Positions 1 through 8,291 of a DNA stretch of 55,479 bases are shown piece by piece. Each line of letters starts with the position of its first letter. The stretch's first letter is position 1. The notes under the pieces were generated by a model, which was not told the origin of the DNA, searched no databases, and was given only the letters and a program-made list of their open reading frames with translations. A program made the position numbers and the translations under genes. Source of the stretch: CAZHOV01 sp964534315 (GTDB lineage Bacteria > Bacteroidota > Bacteroidia > Chitinophagales > Saprospiraceae); assembly GCA_964534315.1 (NCBI GenBank), contig CAZHOV010000014.1:1-55479 (forward strand), given 5' to 3'.

Positions 1-15
1 TTCAGTACAAGACAC

Positions 16-92
16 TCATTCCTCATTCCTCATTCTTCATTGCTCATTGCTCATTCCTCATTCCTCATTCCTCATTCTTCATTGCTCATTGC
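16..92. repeat. Heptanucleotide tandem array, 11 units
   Basis: Eleven perfectly phased 7-base units of the form TCATTNN run without interruption. The last two bases are only CC, CT or GC, in the order CC CC CT GC GC, then CC CC CC CT GC GC, so the array is itself a near-duplication of a five- or six-unit block. It is non-coding and lies upstream of the first gene. The flank AAGACACTCATT also occurs in front of a two-unit relic at 14711-14734 on the other strand. Confidence 0.9.
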
Positions 93-202
93 ACCCTGCC
101 AAAGGTTCTGGGTACTTTTCTTTAATTATTTGCACTAAATAGCAAAATAATTAACCTATTTCTGTAACATTTGCATCATTTTTGCAATATATAAGTAGAG
201 AC

Positions 203-589
203 ATGAAACAAAAAAAGCAATCCAGGCATATGAAATCAACTTTTACACTTTTTTTAATCCTTTTACTTAGCGCGTTTACGATGCAGTTGTCTTCGAAAAC
301 CATGCTACAGAGCTATACGACACCTCTGTATAATCCTACTTTCGATATTAAGATTTTTCCCAATCCTACCACTGATTGGCTCAATATCGAGCTAATTGAT
401 CCACTAACAGAGGGCCAACAGGTTGAAATGTCCATCATGAATGTGATCGGGAGCATTATCACTGAACAAGTGATCGAATTTAGTAATAAGCAGTACAAAC
501 ACCATGTGGGTGATCTACATCCTGGCATGTATCTGCTCGTCCTGGAGACTAACGGAAAAAAGAGCGTGAAGAAGTTTAAAGTGAATTAA
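203..589 (+). CDS. Tiny secreted protein that is almost only a T9SS sorting domain
   Basis: This 128-residue protein has a signal peptide. The hydrophobic stretch follows a second possible start, ATG at 230, which would give a more typical signal peptide. About 15 residues later the T9SS type A C-terminal domain begins at the motif FPNPTTDWLNI and fills the rest, with the usual GMYLLVLETNGKKSVKKF ending. In this family the domain directs export across the outer membrane and surface attachment, but here there is almost no cargo ahead of it. A still longer TTG start at 182 is possible but unlikely. The protein could be a remnant of a larger cargo gene or a small surface protein. Confidence 0.75.
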   Translation: MKQKKQSRHMKSTFTLFLILLLSAFTMQLSSKTMLQSYTTPLYNPTFDIKIFPNPTTDWLNIELIDPLTEGQQVEMSIMNVIGSIITEQVIEFSNKQYKHHVGDLHPGMYLLVLETNGKKSVKKFKVN

Positions 590-667
590 ATAAGCCATTA
601 CAAAAAAATAAATACTTCAACAGTTAAGCAATTCAACAATAATTCATAACGAGGCCATAACCTAAGC

Positions 668-1546
668 TCAAAACCTCCTCAACTGCCCGGTCGTGAACGT
701 CCACTCCGGGGTGTAAAACGTACCTTCTACTAAATTAGAATACCAGGGATTGCCTTTTTCAGCTTGCGGATTTTGCAATATCTGAATTTCCTGGGCAGGC
801 ATATAGCTTTGAGCAAGCATAAATTTCTTTTCTCCGGTAGCTTCATTGATCGCCATATCCACTACAATAACCGCGTGGCCGGGGCTTCCTCCTCTAATTA
901 GTACATCTCCGATCTCAATGTCTTTCATAGCCACTGGGGTCAGTTCTTTTTCTAACGACAAGGTTCCAGCATAAGAAAATACAAACGTAAGGTATTTCCG
1001 AAAGGTTTGATAAGAATCATTGTATCCGGCGCGATCAACCCACCAGGTGCGGTTGCCCTCTACGGCCACTCTTTTACCCGCCCGCCAAGATGAGTAATCA
1101 ACAGGAAAACCATTGGTGAGATTAAACCGGATCTGATCATATTCTTCTAGCTGGTAGTGGTACTCCGCTTTTAGCCGCATGACCGCATCGGCACACTGCT
1201 GGAGATCTCTATCGCCCACGTCAATATCCAATACCGCCAGATAGACGTTGTGGTTGGGTTTAACGTTACCGTCATAATAATGCACTTGTGCGCCATGAGG
1301 TTTGAGTGGAAAATTTTGAAGGTAGGAAGCAAAGGAATTTGGAGTAGGAGTAACTCTATGAAAACCGGTCGGCGGGAGTTTAAATCTTTCCGCTATTGTG
1401 GCTCCCTCAGGAAGGAAAAAAGAGATTTTTTCTATTGGTGGAGTAGAATCTTTTTCAACATCCAATTGGCTCTCAGGTTGTTGAGTAGAAGAACTGGAAG
1501 GGGTGCAAGCGTAGAAGAGGACCAATAGCAACATTATTGTTCTCAT
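668..1546 (-). CDS. DUF4846 domain-containing lipoprotein
   Basis: The N-terminus is a lipoprotein signal with the lipobox Cys in LVLFYACTPSS, followed by a Ser/Gln-rich spacer. The rest matches the DUF4846 family, recognised from the segments RFKLPPTGFHRV, PLKPHGAQVHYYDG and GGSPGHAVIVVDMA. The last segment resembles the His-containing loop of NlpC/P60-like or papain-like folds, but no catalytic role is established here. The protein is probably anchored in a membrane and faces the periplasm or cell surface. The gene lies 80 bp downstream of lepA on the same strand and may share its transcript. Confidence 0.85.
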   Translation of the reverse strand: MRTIMLLLVLFYACTPSSSSTQQPESQLDVEKDSTPPIEKISFFLPEGATIAERFKLPPTGFHRVTPTPNSFASYLQNFPLKPHGAQVHYYDGNVKPNHNVYLAVLDIDVGDRDLQQCADAVMRLKAEYHYQLEEYDQIRFNLTNGFPVDYSSWRAGKRVAVEGNRTWWVDRAGYNDSYQTFRKYLTFVFSYAGTLSLEKELTPVAMKDIEIGDVLIRGGSPGHAVIVVDMAINEATGEKKFMLAQSYMPAQEIQILQNPQAEKGNPWYSNLVEGTFYTPEWTFTTGQLRRF

Positions 1547-1626
1547 AGTTAATTTTAATAAAACTAACGAACGGATATTAGAGTAAATTCAGAGAAAAAG
1601 GTTAATCTTTTGTTAGCGCCCCCTCC

Positions 1627-3420
1627 TTAATTCAACTTCAACACATCCAAAAAGGCCTTTTGCGGCACTTCTACATTCCCGATCTGGCGCATCTTTTTCT
1701 TCCCTTTTTTCTGCTTTTCCAATAGTTTACGCTTACGGGTAATATCACCACCATAACACTTGGCGGTTACGTCTTTACGAAGTGCGGAGATGGTCTCTCT
1801 GGCAATGATCTTAGCGCCGACGGCCGCTTGAATAGCGATCATAAACTGTTGTCTTGGAAGCAATTCTTTGAGTCGCTTACAAATTTTACGCCCGAATGCA
1901 GCGGCTTTATCGCGGTGTACTAGCGCCGAAAGGGCATCCACTGGATCGCCGTTGAGTTTGATATCGAGTTTGACCAGATCAGAAGCGCGGTAATCTTTTG
2001 GAGCGTAATCAAAAGAGGCATATCCCCTGGAAAGCGATTTCAACTGGTCGTAAAAGTCAAATACGATTTCGGCCAATGGCAAATCGAAAGACAATTCAAC
2101 GCGCTCAGGAGTGAGGTAGTGTTGTTTGGTTAATATGCCTCTTTTCTCCATACACAACTTCATGATCGAACCAATGTATTCTGGTTTGGTAATGATCTGC
2201 GCAACAATAAAAGGTTCTTCCACCCGATCTAGCAGCGTTGGCTCTGGCAGATCATTGGGCGTGTTGACCTTGATCTCCTCACCTTTTTTGGTATAGGCGA
2301 AATACGAAACGTTAGGCACGGTAGTAATAACTTCCTGATCAAATTCTCTGGAAAGGCGTTCCTGTATAATCTCGAGGTGGAGCATGCCCAGAAAACCACA
2401 ACGGAAACCAAAGCCCAGGGCAGCAGACGTCTCTGGTTCGAACACCAGGGATGCATCGTTGAGCTGCAGTTTTTCCAAACTATCTCTCAGGTCTTCAAAA
2501 TCATCGTTATCAATAGGGAAAATTCCGGCAAAGACCATAGGTTTAACATCTTCAAATCCCAGAATGGGTTCCGCTTCTTCTCCTACTTTACAGATCGTAT
2601 CCCCAACTTTAATTTCTTTAGATTCTTTAACACCTGTAATGATATAGCCAACATTTCCGGCGCTTAATTCTTTTTTGGGTATTTGTCCAACCTGGAGAAT
2701 ACCGATCTCATCAGCTTCATACTCATTGTCCGTATGGAAAAACCGCACGCCCTCTCCTTTTCGAAGCGTACCATTCAAGATTCGGAAATAAGCGATGACA
2801 CCACGAAACGGATTAAAAACAGAATCAAAAATCAGGGCTTGAAGAGGAGCTTTAGGGTCTCCGGAAGGGGAAGGAATCCGTTCTACGATAGCCTCTAATA
2901 TATCTTCAACCCCCTGACCTGTCTTTCCGCTTGCTAAGATAATCTCATCCAATTCACAACCGATAAGGTCAATAATTTGCTCTGAAACTTCATCGATCAT
3001 CGCACTTTCCATATCGACTTTATTAAGGATAGGAATGATTTCCAGGTCGTGTTCAATGGCAAGATACAGATTGGAGATCGTTTGCGCCTGAATTCCTTGA
3101 GAGGCGTCAACCAACAATAATGCTCCTTCGCAGGCAGCAATAGATCTGGACACTTCATAGGAAAAATCAACGTGGCCCGGCGTATCTATTAGGTTAAATG
3201 TATATTGAGTCTCATCAGATGGCCGGTTGTAATACATCTGAATCGCATGGCTTTTGATCGTAATACCTCTCTCGCGCTCGAGATCCATATCATCTAGTGC
3301 CTGGTCTTTCATTTCCCGCTCGGAAATCGTCTTCGTAAACTCCAGCAATCGATCCGAAAGCGTACTTTTTCCATGATCGATATGAGCAATAACACAAAAA
3401 TTTCTAATATTCTTCATCAT
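1627..3420 (-). CDS. lepA: Elongation factor 4 (LepA), ribosome back-translocase GTPase
   Basis: This translational GTPase of 597 residues has the normal LepA length. The G1 motif AHIDHGKST is at residues 12-20. DTPGHVDFSYE (G3) and NKVD (G4) follow, then the EF-G-like domains. The LepA-specific C-terminal domain includes GGDITRKRKLLEKQKKGKKKMR near the end. LepA binds stalled or mis-translocated ribosomes at the inner membrane face and assists 30S assembly and translation under stress. The start is the double ATG at 3420/3417, which lies only a few bases downstream of a strong promoter-like sequence, so the message may be nearly leaderless. Confidence 0.97.
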   Translation of the reverse strand: MMKNIRNFCVIAHIDHGKSTLSDRLLEFTKTISEREMKDQALDDMDLERERGITIKSHAIQMYYNRPSDETQYTFNLIDTPGHVDFSYEVSRSIAACEGALLLVDASQGIQAQTISNLYLAIEHDLEIIPILNKVDMESAMIDEVSEQIIDLIGCELDEIILASGKTGQGVEDILEAIVERIPSPSGDPKAPLQALIFDSVFNPFRGVIAYFRILNGTLRKGEGVRFFHTDNEYEADEIGILQVGQIPKKELSAGNVGYIITGVKESKEIKVGDTICKVGEEAEPILGFEDVKPMVFAGIFPIDNDDFEDLRDSLEKLQLNDASLVFEPETSAALGFGFRCGFLGMLHLEIIQERLSREFDQEVITTVPNVSYFAYTKKGEEIKVNTPNDLPEPTLLDRVEEPFIVAQIITKPEYIGSIMKLCMEKRGILTKQHYLTPERVELSFDLPLAEIVFDFYDQLKSLSRGYASFDYAPKDYRASDLVKLDIKLNGDPVDALSALVHRDKAAAFGRKICKRLKELLPRQQFMIAIQAAVGAKIIARETISALRKDVTAKCYGGDITRKRKLLEKQKKGKKKMRQIGNVEVPQKAFLDVLKLN

Positions 3421-3424
3421 CTTA

Positions 3425-3453
3425 CAAATATAGGTACAATATTTAAATTCAAA
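3425..3453 (-). promoter_or_regulatory. Bacteroidota-type promoter of lepA
   Basis: Read on the minus strand, TTTG (3453-3450) is followed after 17 bases by TATATTTG (3432-3425). This fits the TTG/TTTG-N17-23-TAnnTTTG pattern of the primary sigma factor in Bacteroidota. The -7 box ends only four bases before the lepA start codon, which implies a very short or absent 5' leader. Confidence 0.65.
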
Positions 3454-3546
3454 CGTAAGTAAGTTCTTGCTTGTACAAAATAATCACAACCCCTTGTTTC
3501 GTTCCTAATAATAGATTCCAATTAGTTATAAAAAACGATAATACTT

Positions 3547-4623
3547 ATGGTTGTAAAAAATGCTGTCTTCTCTCTTTTATCTCTGTTTTTCTTATTGCCG
3601 CTAACTGCTCAAAATACTCCTGAACCGTCAAAAAAATTAGTCGAGACGCAAAGTGTTTTCTTTGATTTTGCCAGGCATGAGATTCGTCCGGAAGCGGACT
3701 CTATTTTAACGCTTGTAGCTTCGAAAAGTTTGAATTTAGACCATTATGAATTGGAGATAATTGCTCATACCGACTCTATCGGAAATATTCAGAATAACCA
3801 GGCACTTTCAAGAAGGAGGGCCCTTGCAGTGATTGATGTACTTTCAAAAAAAGGACTAGACACCAGCCGCATTAGTTTTAATTATAAAGGAGAATTGGAG
3901 CCCCAGGCAACAAACGACTCCGAGCAAGGCAGACAGCTCAATCGCAGAGCCGAGATTCAAATCTTTGAAAAGGCGTCGATTCCTATGACCAAATTGCAAG
4001 GTCAGATCAAAGATGAAGAAACAGGAGAAGGTATCCGGGCAGATATCGTCATTCATTCCAAGATCATGAGAGATTCTTTCCAAACTAATGAAGATGGTTC
4101 TTTTGAACGTCTGGTACCTCAAAATCAGGTGATCGGAGTGGATGTTTACGCTGAAGGGTACTTTTATCAGACTGAAATGCTCAAAACTTCCCCCGGGAAA
4201 ATACCTCAATTGAGCGTAACCCTTCCCAAAGCGAAGATCGGAGAATCGATCGATATTAAAAATCTTTATTTCGTTGGTAATGAAGATATATTACTTGCCA
4301 AATCTAAACCCGAGTTGCCTAAATTATTGAAATTTATGGAGCTTAATCGCTACCTGAAGATCGAGATCGCCGGTCATATCAACCTACCCAATCGCAGACC
4401 AGTCGAAAAAGATACCTGGCATTACGATCTATCCCGAAGAAGAGCCCAGCGGATCTATGAATATCTGCTGGCCAATGGTATCGGAGAAGAACGCATGATT
4501 TTCAAAGGCTATGGCAACTGGCAGATGCGCTTCCCAGAAGCCACTTCGGAAAAAGAACAAGCCCTGAACCGAAGAGTAGAAATCAAGATCCTGGAAACGG
4601 GCGAGAAGGTAAGCGAAGAATAA
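3547..4623 (+). CDS. Double OmpA-domain envelope protein, copy 1
   Basis: The protein has a signal peptide (LFFLLPLTAQ) and a first OmpA-like peptidoglycan-binding domain at about residues 33-135, with VFFDFARHEI, the AHTDSIG loop and NRRAEI. A carboxypeptidase-regulatory-like beta domain follows at about 150-225 (LQGQIKDEETGEGIRADIVI), then a second OmpA domain at about 230-352 ending in NRRVEIKIL. The first domain keeps the Asp and Arg expected for diaminopimelate binding. In the second the equivalent loop is AGHINLPN, so its binding is less certain. It probably tethers outer membrane or periplasmic structures to peptidoglycan. The neighbour at 4830 is a paralogue with the same layout, pointing to tandem duplication. 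Confidence 0.85.
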   Translation: MVVKNAVFSLLSLFFLLPLTAQNTPEPSKKLVETQSVFFDFARHEIRPEADSILTLVASKSLNLDHYELEIIAHTDSIGNIQNNQALSRRRALAVIDVLSKKGLDTSRISFNYKGELEPQATNDSEQGRQLNRRAEIQIFEKASIPMTKLQGQIKDEETGEGIRADIVIHSKIMRDSFQTNEDGSFERLVPQNQVIGVDVYAEGYFYQTEMLKTSPGKIPQLSVTLPKAKIGESIDIKNLYFVGNEDILLAKSKPELPKLLKFMELNRYLKIEIAGHINLPNRRPVEKDTWHYDLSRRRAQRIYEYLLANGIGEERMIFKGYGNWQMRFPEATSEKEQALNRRVEIKILETGEKVSEE

Positions 4624-4829
4624 CTACTAATTATTTTTGGAACAACCTGATTACGTCATCGTATAAGGAATTGTGGCGAAGATGGCCTAAAATACCTTTC
4701 AGTTTTTTAGCTATCCTCGAAACTGGAAAAATTTTTGCTTAGGCATTATTATGAAAGTTTTATTATTAGTTTCTTTGTCTCTTTATACAGCATCTTCACC
4801 CAAAAACTAATCACCAAAAACGTTTTAAC
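4624..4829. other. Intergenic region with a 19-codon signal-peptide-like mini-ORF
   Basis: The 206 bp between the two OmpA-type genes contain an ATG at 4751 followed by 19 codons and a stop at 4808-4810. The peptide looks like a bare signal sequence (MKVLLLVSLSLYTASSPKN). It ends 19 bases before the next start codon. It could be a leader peptide, a decayed duplicate of the start of its neighbour, or chance. No terminator is evident. Confidence 0.35.
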
Positions 4830-5822
4830 ATGAAACGAAAAATTACGGTTGTCCTTTGTTTTGTCCTTTCCTTCACGAGCCTTTCACTTAACGGGCAGGA
4901 AGGCAATATTCTCCGGGAGTTATATTTAAATGAAGTGTACTTTGACTTTGCCAGCTATCTGATCAAAGATGAAATGATCCCTGTCTTTAAGGAAGCAGTT
5001 GGAGAAAGCAAATCACTTGATAATTTTTTCATAGAAATCACCGCTCATACGGACTCCATCGGGTCTGACGAAAACAATAAGGCGTTATCACAAAAAAGAG
5101 CGGATGCCGTAAAAAAATATTTAACAGAAGAATTGGGGGTTCCGGCAGATAAAATATCCGCCCAGGTCTATGGTGAAAGCCAACCGGTTGCTGACAATAC
5201 TACCGAGGAAGGCAGAAAATTAAATCGCAGAGCCACTATTGTGCTCTATCAGGTCCTTCCCAAAGATCCGGAAATGGACCCAGAAATGGCTAAGGAAAAG
5301 GAAGAACCTGCGGAAGAAGTTATCGAACCGGAACCAGAAATAGTCGAAGAAACGCCTCCTCCACCGCCGCCTGTAGTAAAAAAAGAACCAGAAGTAGTAG
5401 AAGAGAAAGAACCAGAAGTAATCTATACCTCTGAAGAGGGCCAGGATACGATCAAAGCAGGAGAGACTTTCGAGATCAAAAACCTCTATTTCGAGGCTAA
5501 CTCTTCTCTGGTCAGAGATGAATCTCTTCCAGCCATGAAAACTATCCTGGATTTTATGAAAGCTAACGAATCGGTCAAAATAGAGATCGGCGGCCATATC
5601 AACCTGCCGCTTTCTGAAACGCTTAGCGAATCTGACTATGAGCTATCAGTTCAACGTGCAAAGATAGTCTATCAATACCTTTTCACCAATGGAATTGAAC
5701 TCGAACGGATGGAGTATAAGGGCTACGGTAATACCCAAATGAAATACCCCTTCCCGAAAAATGAAGATGAAGAAAACCAAAATATGCGGGTAGAGATTAA
5801 AGTATTGGAAATTGGGAGGTAA
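4830..5822 (+). CDS. Double OmpA-domain envelope protein, copy 2
   Basis: The protein has a signal peptide (SFTSLSLNGQ), then an OmpA-like domain at about residues 30-138 with VYFDFASYLI, AHTDSIGSDENNKALSQKRA and NRRATI. An acidic, proline-rich linker rich in Glu-Pro-Glu and Pro-Pro repeats covers about 145-210. A second OmpA domain at about 215-330 starts at IKNLYFEANSSLV. The layout matches the upstream paralogue, except that the linker replaces the carboxypeptidase-regulatory-like domain. The linker could span the periplasm, with the two domains touching peptidoglycan at different places. The stop codon lies inside a triplicated 8-base repeat. Confidence 0.85.
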   Translation: MKRKITVVLCFVLSFTSLSLNGQEGNILRELYLNEVYFDFASYLIKDEMIPVFKEAVGESKSLDNFFIEITAHTDSIGSDENNKALSQKRADAVKKYLTEELGVPADKISAQVYGESQPVADNTTEEGRKLNRRATIVLYQVLPKDPEMDPEMAKEKEEPAEEVIEPEPEIVEETPPPPPPVVKKEPEVVEEKEPEVIYTSEEGQDTIKAGETFEIKNLYFEANSSLVRDESLPAMKTILDFMKANESVKIEIGGHINLPLSETLSESDYELSVQRAKIVYQYLFTNGIELERMEYKGYGNTQMKYPFPKNEDEENQNMRVEIKVLEIGR

Positions 5823-5839
5823 CGAGGTAACGAGGTAAC
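5816..5839. repeat. Three tandem copies of GAGGTAAC spanning a stop codon
   Basis: Three exact 8-base units occur in a row. The TAA stop of the upstream OmpA-type gene is part of the first unit, and each further unit carries another TAA in a shifting frame. Confidence 0.85.
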
Positions 5840-5917
5840 GAAAATTAAAGCTTACTATCCAAGTTTACAAACAAATTCTTTAAATCATTCAACAATAATC
5901 TTTTTTTGTAAAAGCCC

Positions 5918-6928
5918 TTGAAACCTCGAAATCCTGACTCCGTGATACCTTTTGCGACTACCGGAATACAGACCTCCCGCATCGGCCTGGGGCTCGCCGC
6001 CCTGGGCAGACCGGGGTATATCAATCTGGGCCATAGCGAAGACCTGGATGGAGACTATGATCCAAGTAAAATGGAAGCCAGGACGCATCGTATACTGGAT
6101 CTGGCGTATACCTTAGGTATCCGGTACTTCGATGCCGCCCGCTCTTACGGTAAAGCAGAACAATTTTTGCACAGCTGGCTACAATCGAAAAAACACATCG
6201 ACGACCTGGTGGTAGGATCTAAATGGGGCTACACCTACACAGCCAACTGGCAAGTGGAAGCGGATAAGCACGAGGTCAAGGAACATTCCCTTCCTGTGTT
6301 AAAGAGACAATGGGAGCGTTCTAAACAACTCCTTCCCTACCTGCAACTTTATCAAATACATTCCGCCACTTTTGAGAGCGGGGTACTGGACAATCAGGAA
6401 GTACTCCAATATCTTTCCAAACTAAAACGCGATTTTGGTATCAAGATCGGCCTGTCATTAAGTGGAACCAATCAGGGGGAAGTCCTACAAGAGGCTAGCT
6501 TGAAATATGTTAACAAAAACTTCCTTTTTGATACCGTACAAATCACCTACAATATCCTGGAACAATCAGCAGCATCAGCTATAAAAGAAGCAGCCGGGCG
6601 GGGCATGAACATTATTGTCAAAGAGGTATTAGCCAATGGACGGCTAACGGCCCGAAATCAAGCACCCGGATTTCAGGAAAGACACCAACAGCTGTCAGAC
6701 ATGGCTCAAAAATATGAGATCAGCATGGATGCGCTCGCTATTGCCTTTGTCCTAGCTCAGCCATGGAGCCATTTAGTATTGAGCGGTGCAGCCCGGGAAG
6801 ATCACCTTAAGTCAAATATTAAAGCACTGGATGTAACACTGGAACAAACCGACCTACAACAGCTTGAAGGACTGGCCATGCCAGCTGCATCATATTGGAA
6901 AGAAAGAAGCGCTTTAGTATGGAATTGA
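5918..6928 (+). CDS. Aldo/keto reductase family oxidoreductase
   Basis: This TIM-barrel NADPH-dependent reductase of 336 residues has the early family strand TGIQTSRIGLGLAALG and the catalytic Asp/Tyr segment YFDAARSYGKAEQFLHSWL. The catalytic Lys sits in VVGSKWGYTY, and the cofactor-binding end contains VLSGAAREDHLKSN. The only start before the barrel is TTG at 5918. An in-frame TAA lies at 5909-5911, and the next ATG would remove the first strand, so TTG is taken as the true start. The physiological substrate cannot be told. It is likely cytosolic and stands alone between the OmpA pair and the GIN lipoprotein. Confidence 0.85.
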   Translation: MKPRNPDSVIPFATTGIQTSRIGLGLAALGRPGYINLGHSEDLDGDYDPSKMEARTHRILDLAYTLGIRYFDAARSYGKAEQFLHSWLQSKKHIDDLVVGSKWGYTYTANWQVEADKHEVKEHSLPVLKRQWERSKQLLPYLQLYQIHSATFESGVLDNQEVLQYLSKLKRDFGIKIGLSLSGTNQGEVLQEASLKYVNKNFLFDTVQITYNILEQSAASAIKEAAGRGMNIIVKEVLANGRLTARNQAPGFQERHQQLSDMAQKYEISMDALAIAFVLAQPWSHLVLSGAAREDHLKSNIKALDVTLEQTDLQQLEGLAMPAASYWKERSALVWN

Positions 6929-7058
6929 AATCGTAGGCATCCATCCACTGCTCTTTAGCAAACAACTACAAAGTCGCTATGCACAGTCTTCAGTTTTTGC
7001 TTTTCTCCACACAAATTATTACTTTACCAAACATTACTAATCACAAATAATCAACAAG

Positions 7059-7784
7059 ATGTATCTTAGTTTAAAAAGGATTGTTTTTGTTGTCCTGGCC
7101 GTTAGTTTTCTTTACAGCGGTTGCTTCCTTGGTCCCGGAATACAAGGAGAAGGAGAAGTTATTACCCAAACCAAACAAATAGGAGAAATTCATGGTATTG
7201 TTTCCAATGGATTTGCAGATGTATTGCTTAGTACCGGCAATTCGGGAGAGGTCAAGATAGAGGGGCAGCAGAATATTATTGATAACCTGGTTTTTGATAT
7301 CAATAATGATAAAATTTGTACCGTCAGGAATAAAAAACCGGTCAGGAATGCCAAGAAGCTCAAGATTTACGTATCTCTTCCTATGCTAAAGAAGGCGGGT
7401 ATCAATGGTTCGGGGAATATCATTTCCCAAGATGCTTTCCCGGGAGTCGATCAACTGGATCTGAGCATCAACGGTTCCGGTAATATAGACCTTCAGGTGA
7501 CGACTGACAAATTGGAGGCAGGCATTAACGGTTCGGGAGATATTAACCTCAAAGGACAAGCAAGAGTAATCGATGTTTCCATTTCCGGATCTGGGGATTT
7601 TCAAGCATATGAATTAAAGGCCAATGATGGTAACATTAGGATCAATGGCTCCGGAAATTGTGAAGTAAACACCCTGAACGAACTGGAAGTCGGTATCTTT
7701 GGAAGCGGAGATGTCTATTACAAAGGTACCCCTCAATTGAAAACAAATATTACGGGGTCAGGAAACGTGAAACCATCTAAATAA
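7059..7784 (+). CDS. GIN-domain (DUF2807) lipoprotein, beta-helix type
   Basis: The protein has a lipoprotein signal peptide with Cys in FLYSGCFLG. From about residue 38 on it follows the head-GIN/DUF2807 pattern. The repeated turn motif NGSGNI or its variants (GSGDI, GSGDF, GSGNC, GSGDV) recurs about every 22-25 residues, as expected for a right-handed parallel beta-helix. Members are called putative auto-transporter adhesins, but no autotransporter barrel is present here. It is likely outer membrane or periplasmic. The gene is followed after 22 bp by a second lipoprotein on the same strand, probably co-transcribed. Confidence 0.85.
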   Translation: MYLSLKRIVFVVLAVSFLYSGCFLGPGIQGEGEVITQTKQIGEIHGIVSNGFADVLLSTGNSGEVKIEGQQNIIDNLVFDINNDKICTVRNKKPVRNAKKLKIYVSLPMLKKAGINGSGNIISQDAFPGVDQLDLSINGSGNIDLQVTTDKLEAGINGSGDINLKGQARVIDVSISGSGDFQAYELKANDGNIRINGSGNCEVNTLNELEVGIFGSGDVYYKGTPQLKTNITGSGNVKPSK

Positions 7785-7806
7785 CTGATTTACAAAACTA
7801 ACACTT

Positions 7807-8283
7807 TTGAGAACTGTACCTTTTATCTTGATTGCTCTGTTTTTAGTATTAGCATGCCAGCCGGAAAAAAAGCAGAAAACGTCAACGGCAACTTTTAATA
7901 AAACGATTATCGGCGTGTGGGAGACGGTATCTATAAAAGTAGATGTAAAGACAGCCGACAACCGGGATTCTAGTTATGTTTTCCGGATAGATGAGGCAGA
8001 CTGGGAAACCCAAATGGATCAAAAGCCCGTCAAAACGGTGTTCGAAGAAAAGGAAAACCGATATTATTCAGAGTTCCGCTCTTCCGGAGATTCGCTCCTC
8101 ATGCGTCATCGAGGGGTTTGGAATATGTTTGGCGATACCATCATCATGATAGAGCCCAACGCTACCTATCAATACAAAATTGACTGGAATGAAGATGGAG
8201 CTGTTTTTTCAAGCTACATGGACTGGGACGGCGACGGTGCCGAAGACGACTGGTTCGAAGGGGTTTACCGAAGAATCGAATAA
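7807..8283 (+). CDS. Hypothetical lipoprotein, small beta-rich domain
   Basis: The start is a TTG codon. The residues directly after it form a lipoprotein signal peptide (MRTVPFILIALFLVLACQPEKK), and no usable ATG exists before the domain. The mature part of about 140 residues begins with IIGVWETVSIKV and contains RHRGVWNMFGDTIIM, a pattern reminiscent of small lipocalin-like proteins of Bacteroidota. It ends in an acidic stretch, DWDGDGAEDDW, that could bind calcium. I cannot assign a function. It converges with the downstream GNAT-nitrilase gene, with 8 bp between the stops. Confidence 0.7.
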   Translation: MRTVPFILIALFLVLACQPEKKQKTSTATFNKTIIGVWETVSIKVDVKTADNRDSSYVFRIDEADWETQMDQKPVKTVFEEKENRYYSEFRSSGDSLLMRHRGVWNMFGDTIIMIEPNATYQYKIDWNEDGAVFSSYMDWDGDGAEDDWFEGVYRRIE

Positions 8284-8291
8284 TCCAGCAC

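Noticed and set aside
16..92. Resemblance of the short direct repeats to a CRISPR array
   Set aside because: Units are only 7 bases with no spacers, and no cas genes are present. The same holds for the arrays at 15954-16044 and 30057-30556.
5220..5597. Minus-strand ORF of 125 codons rich in Phe, Tyr, Arg and Trp
   Set aside because: It is the antisense of the acidic Pro/Glu-rich linker of the OmpA-type protein, whose coding frame is well supported.
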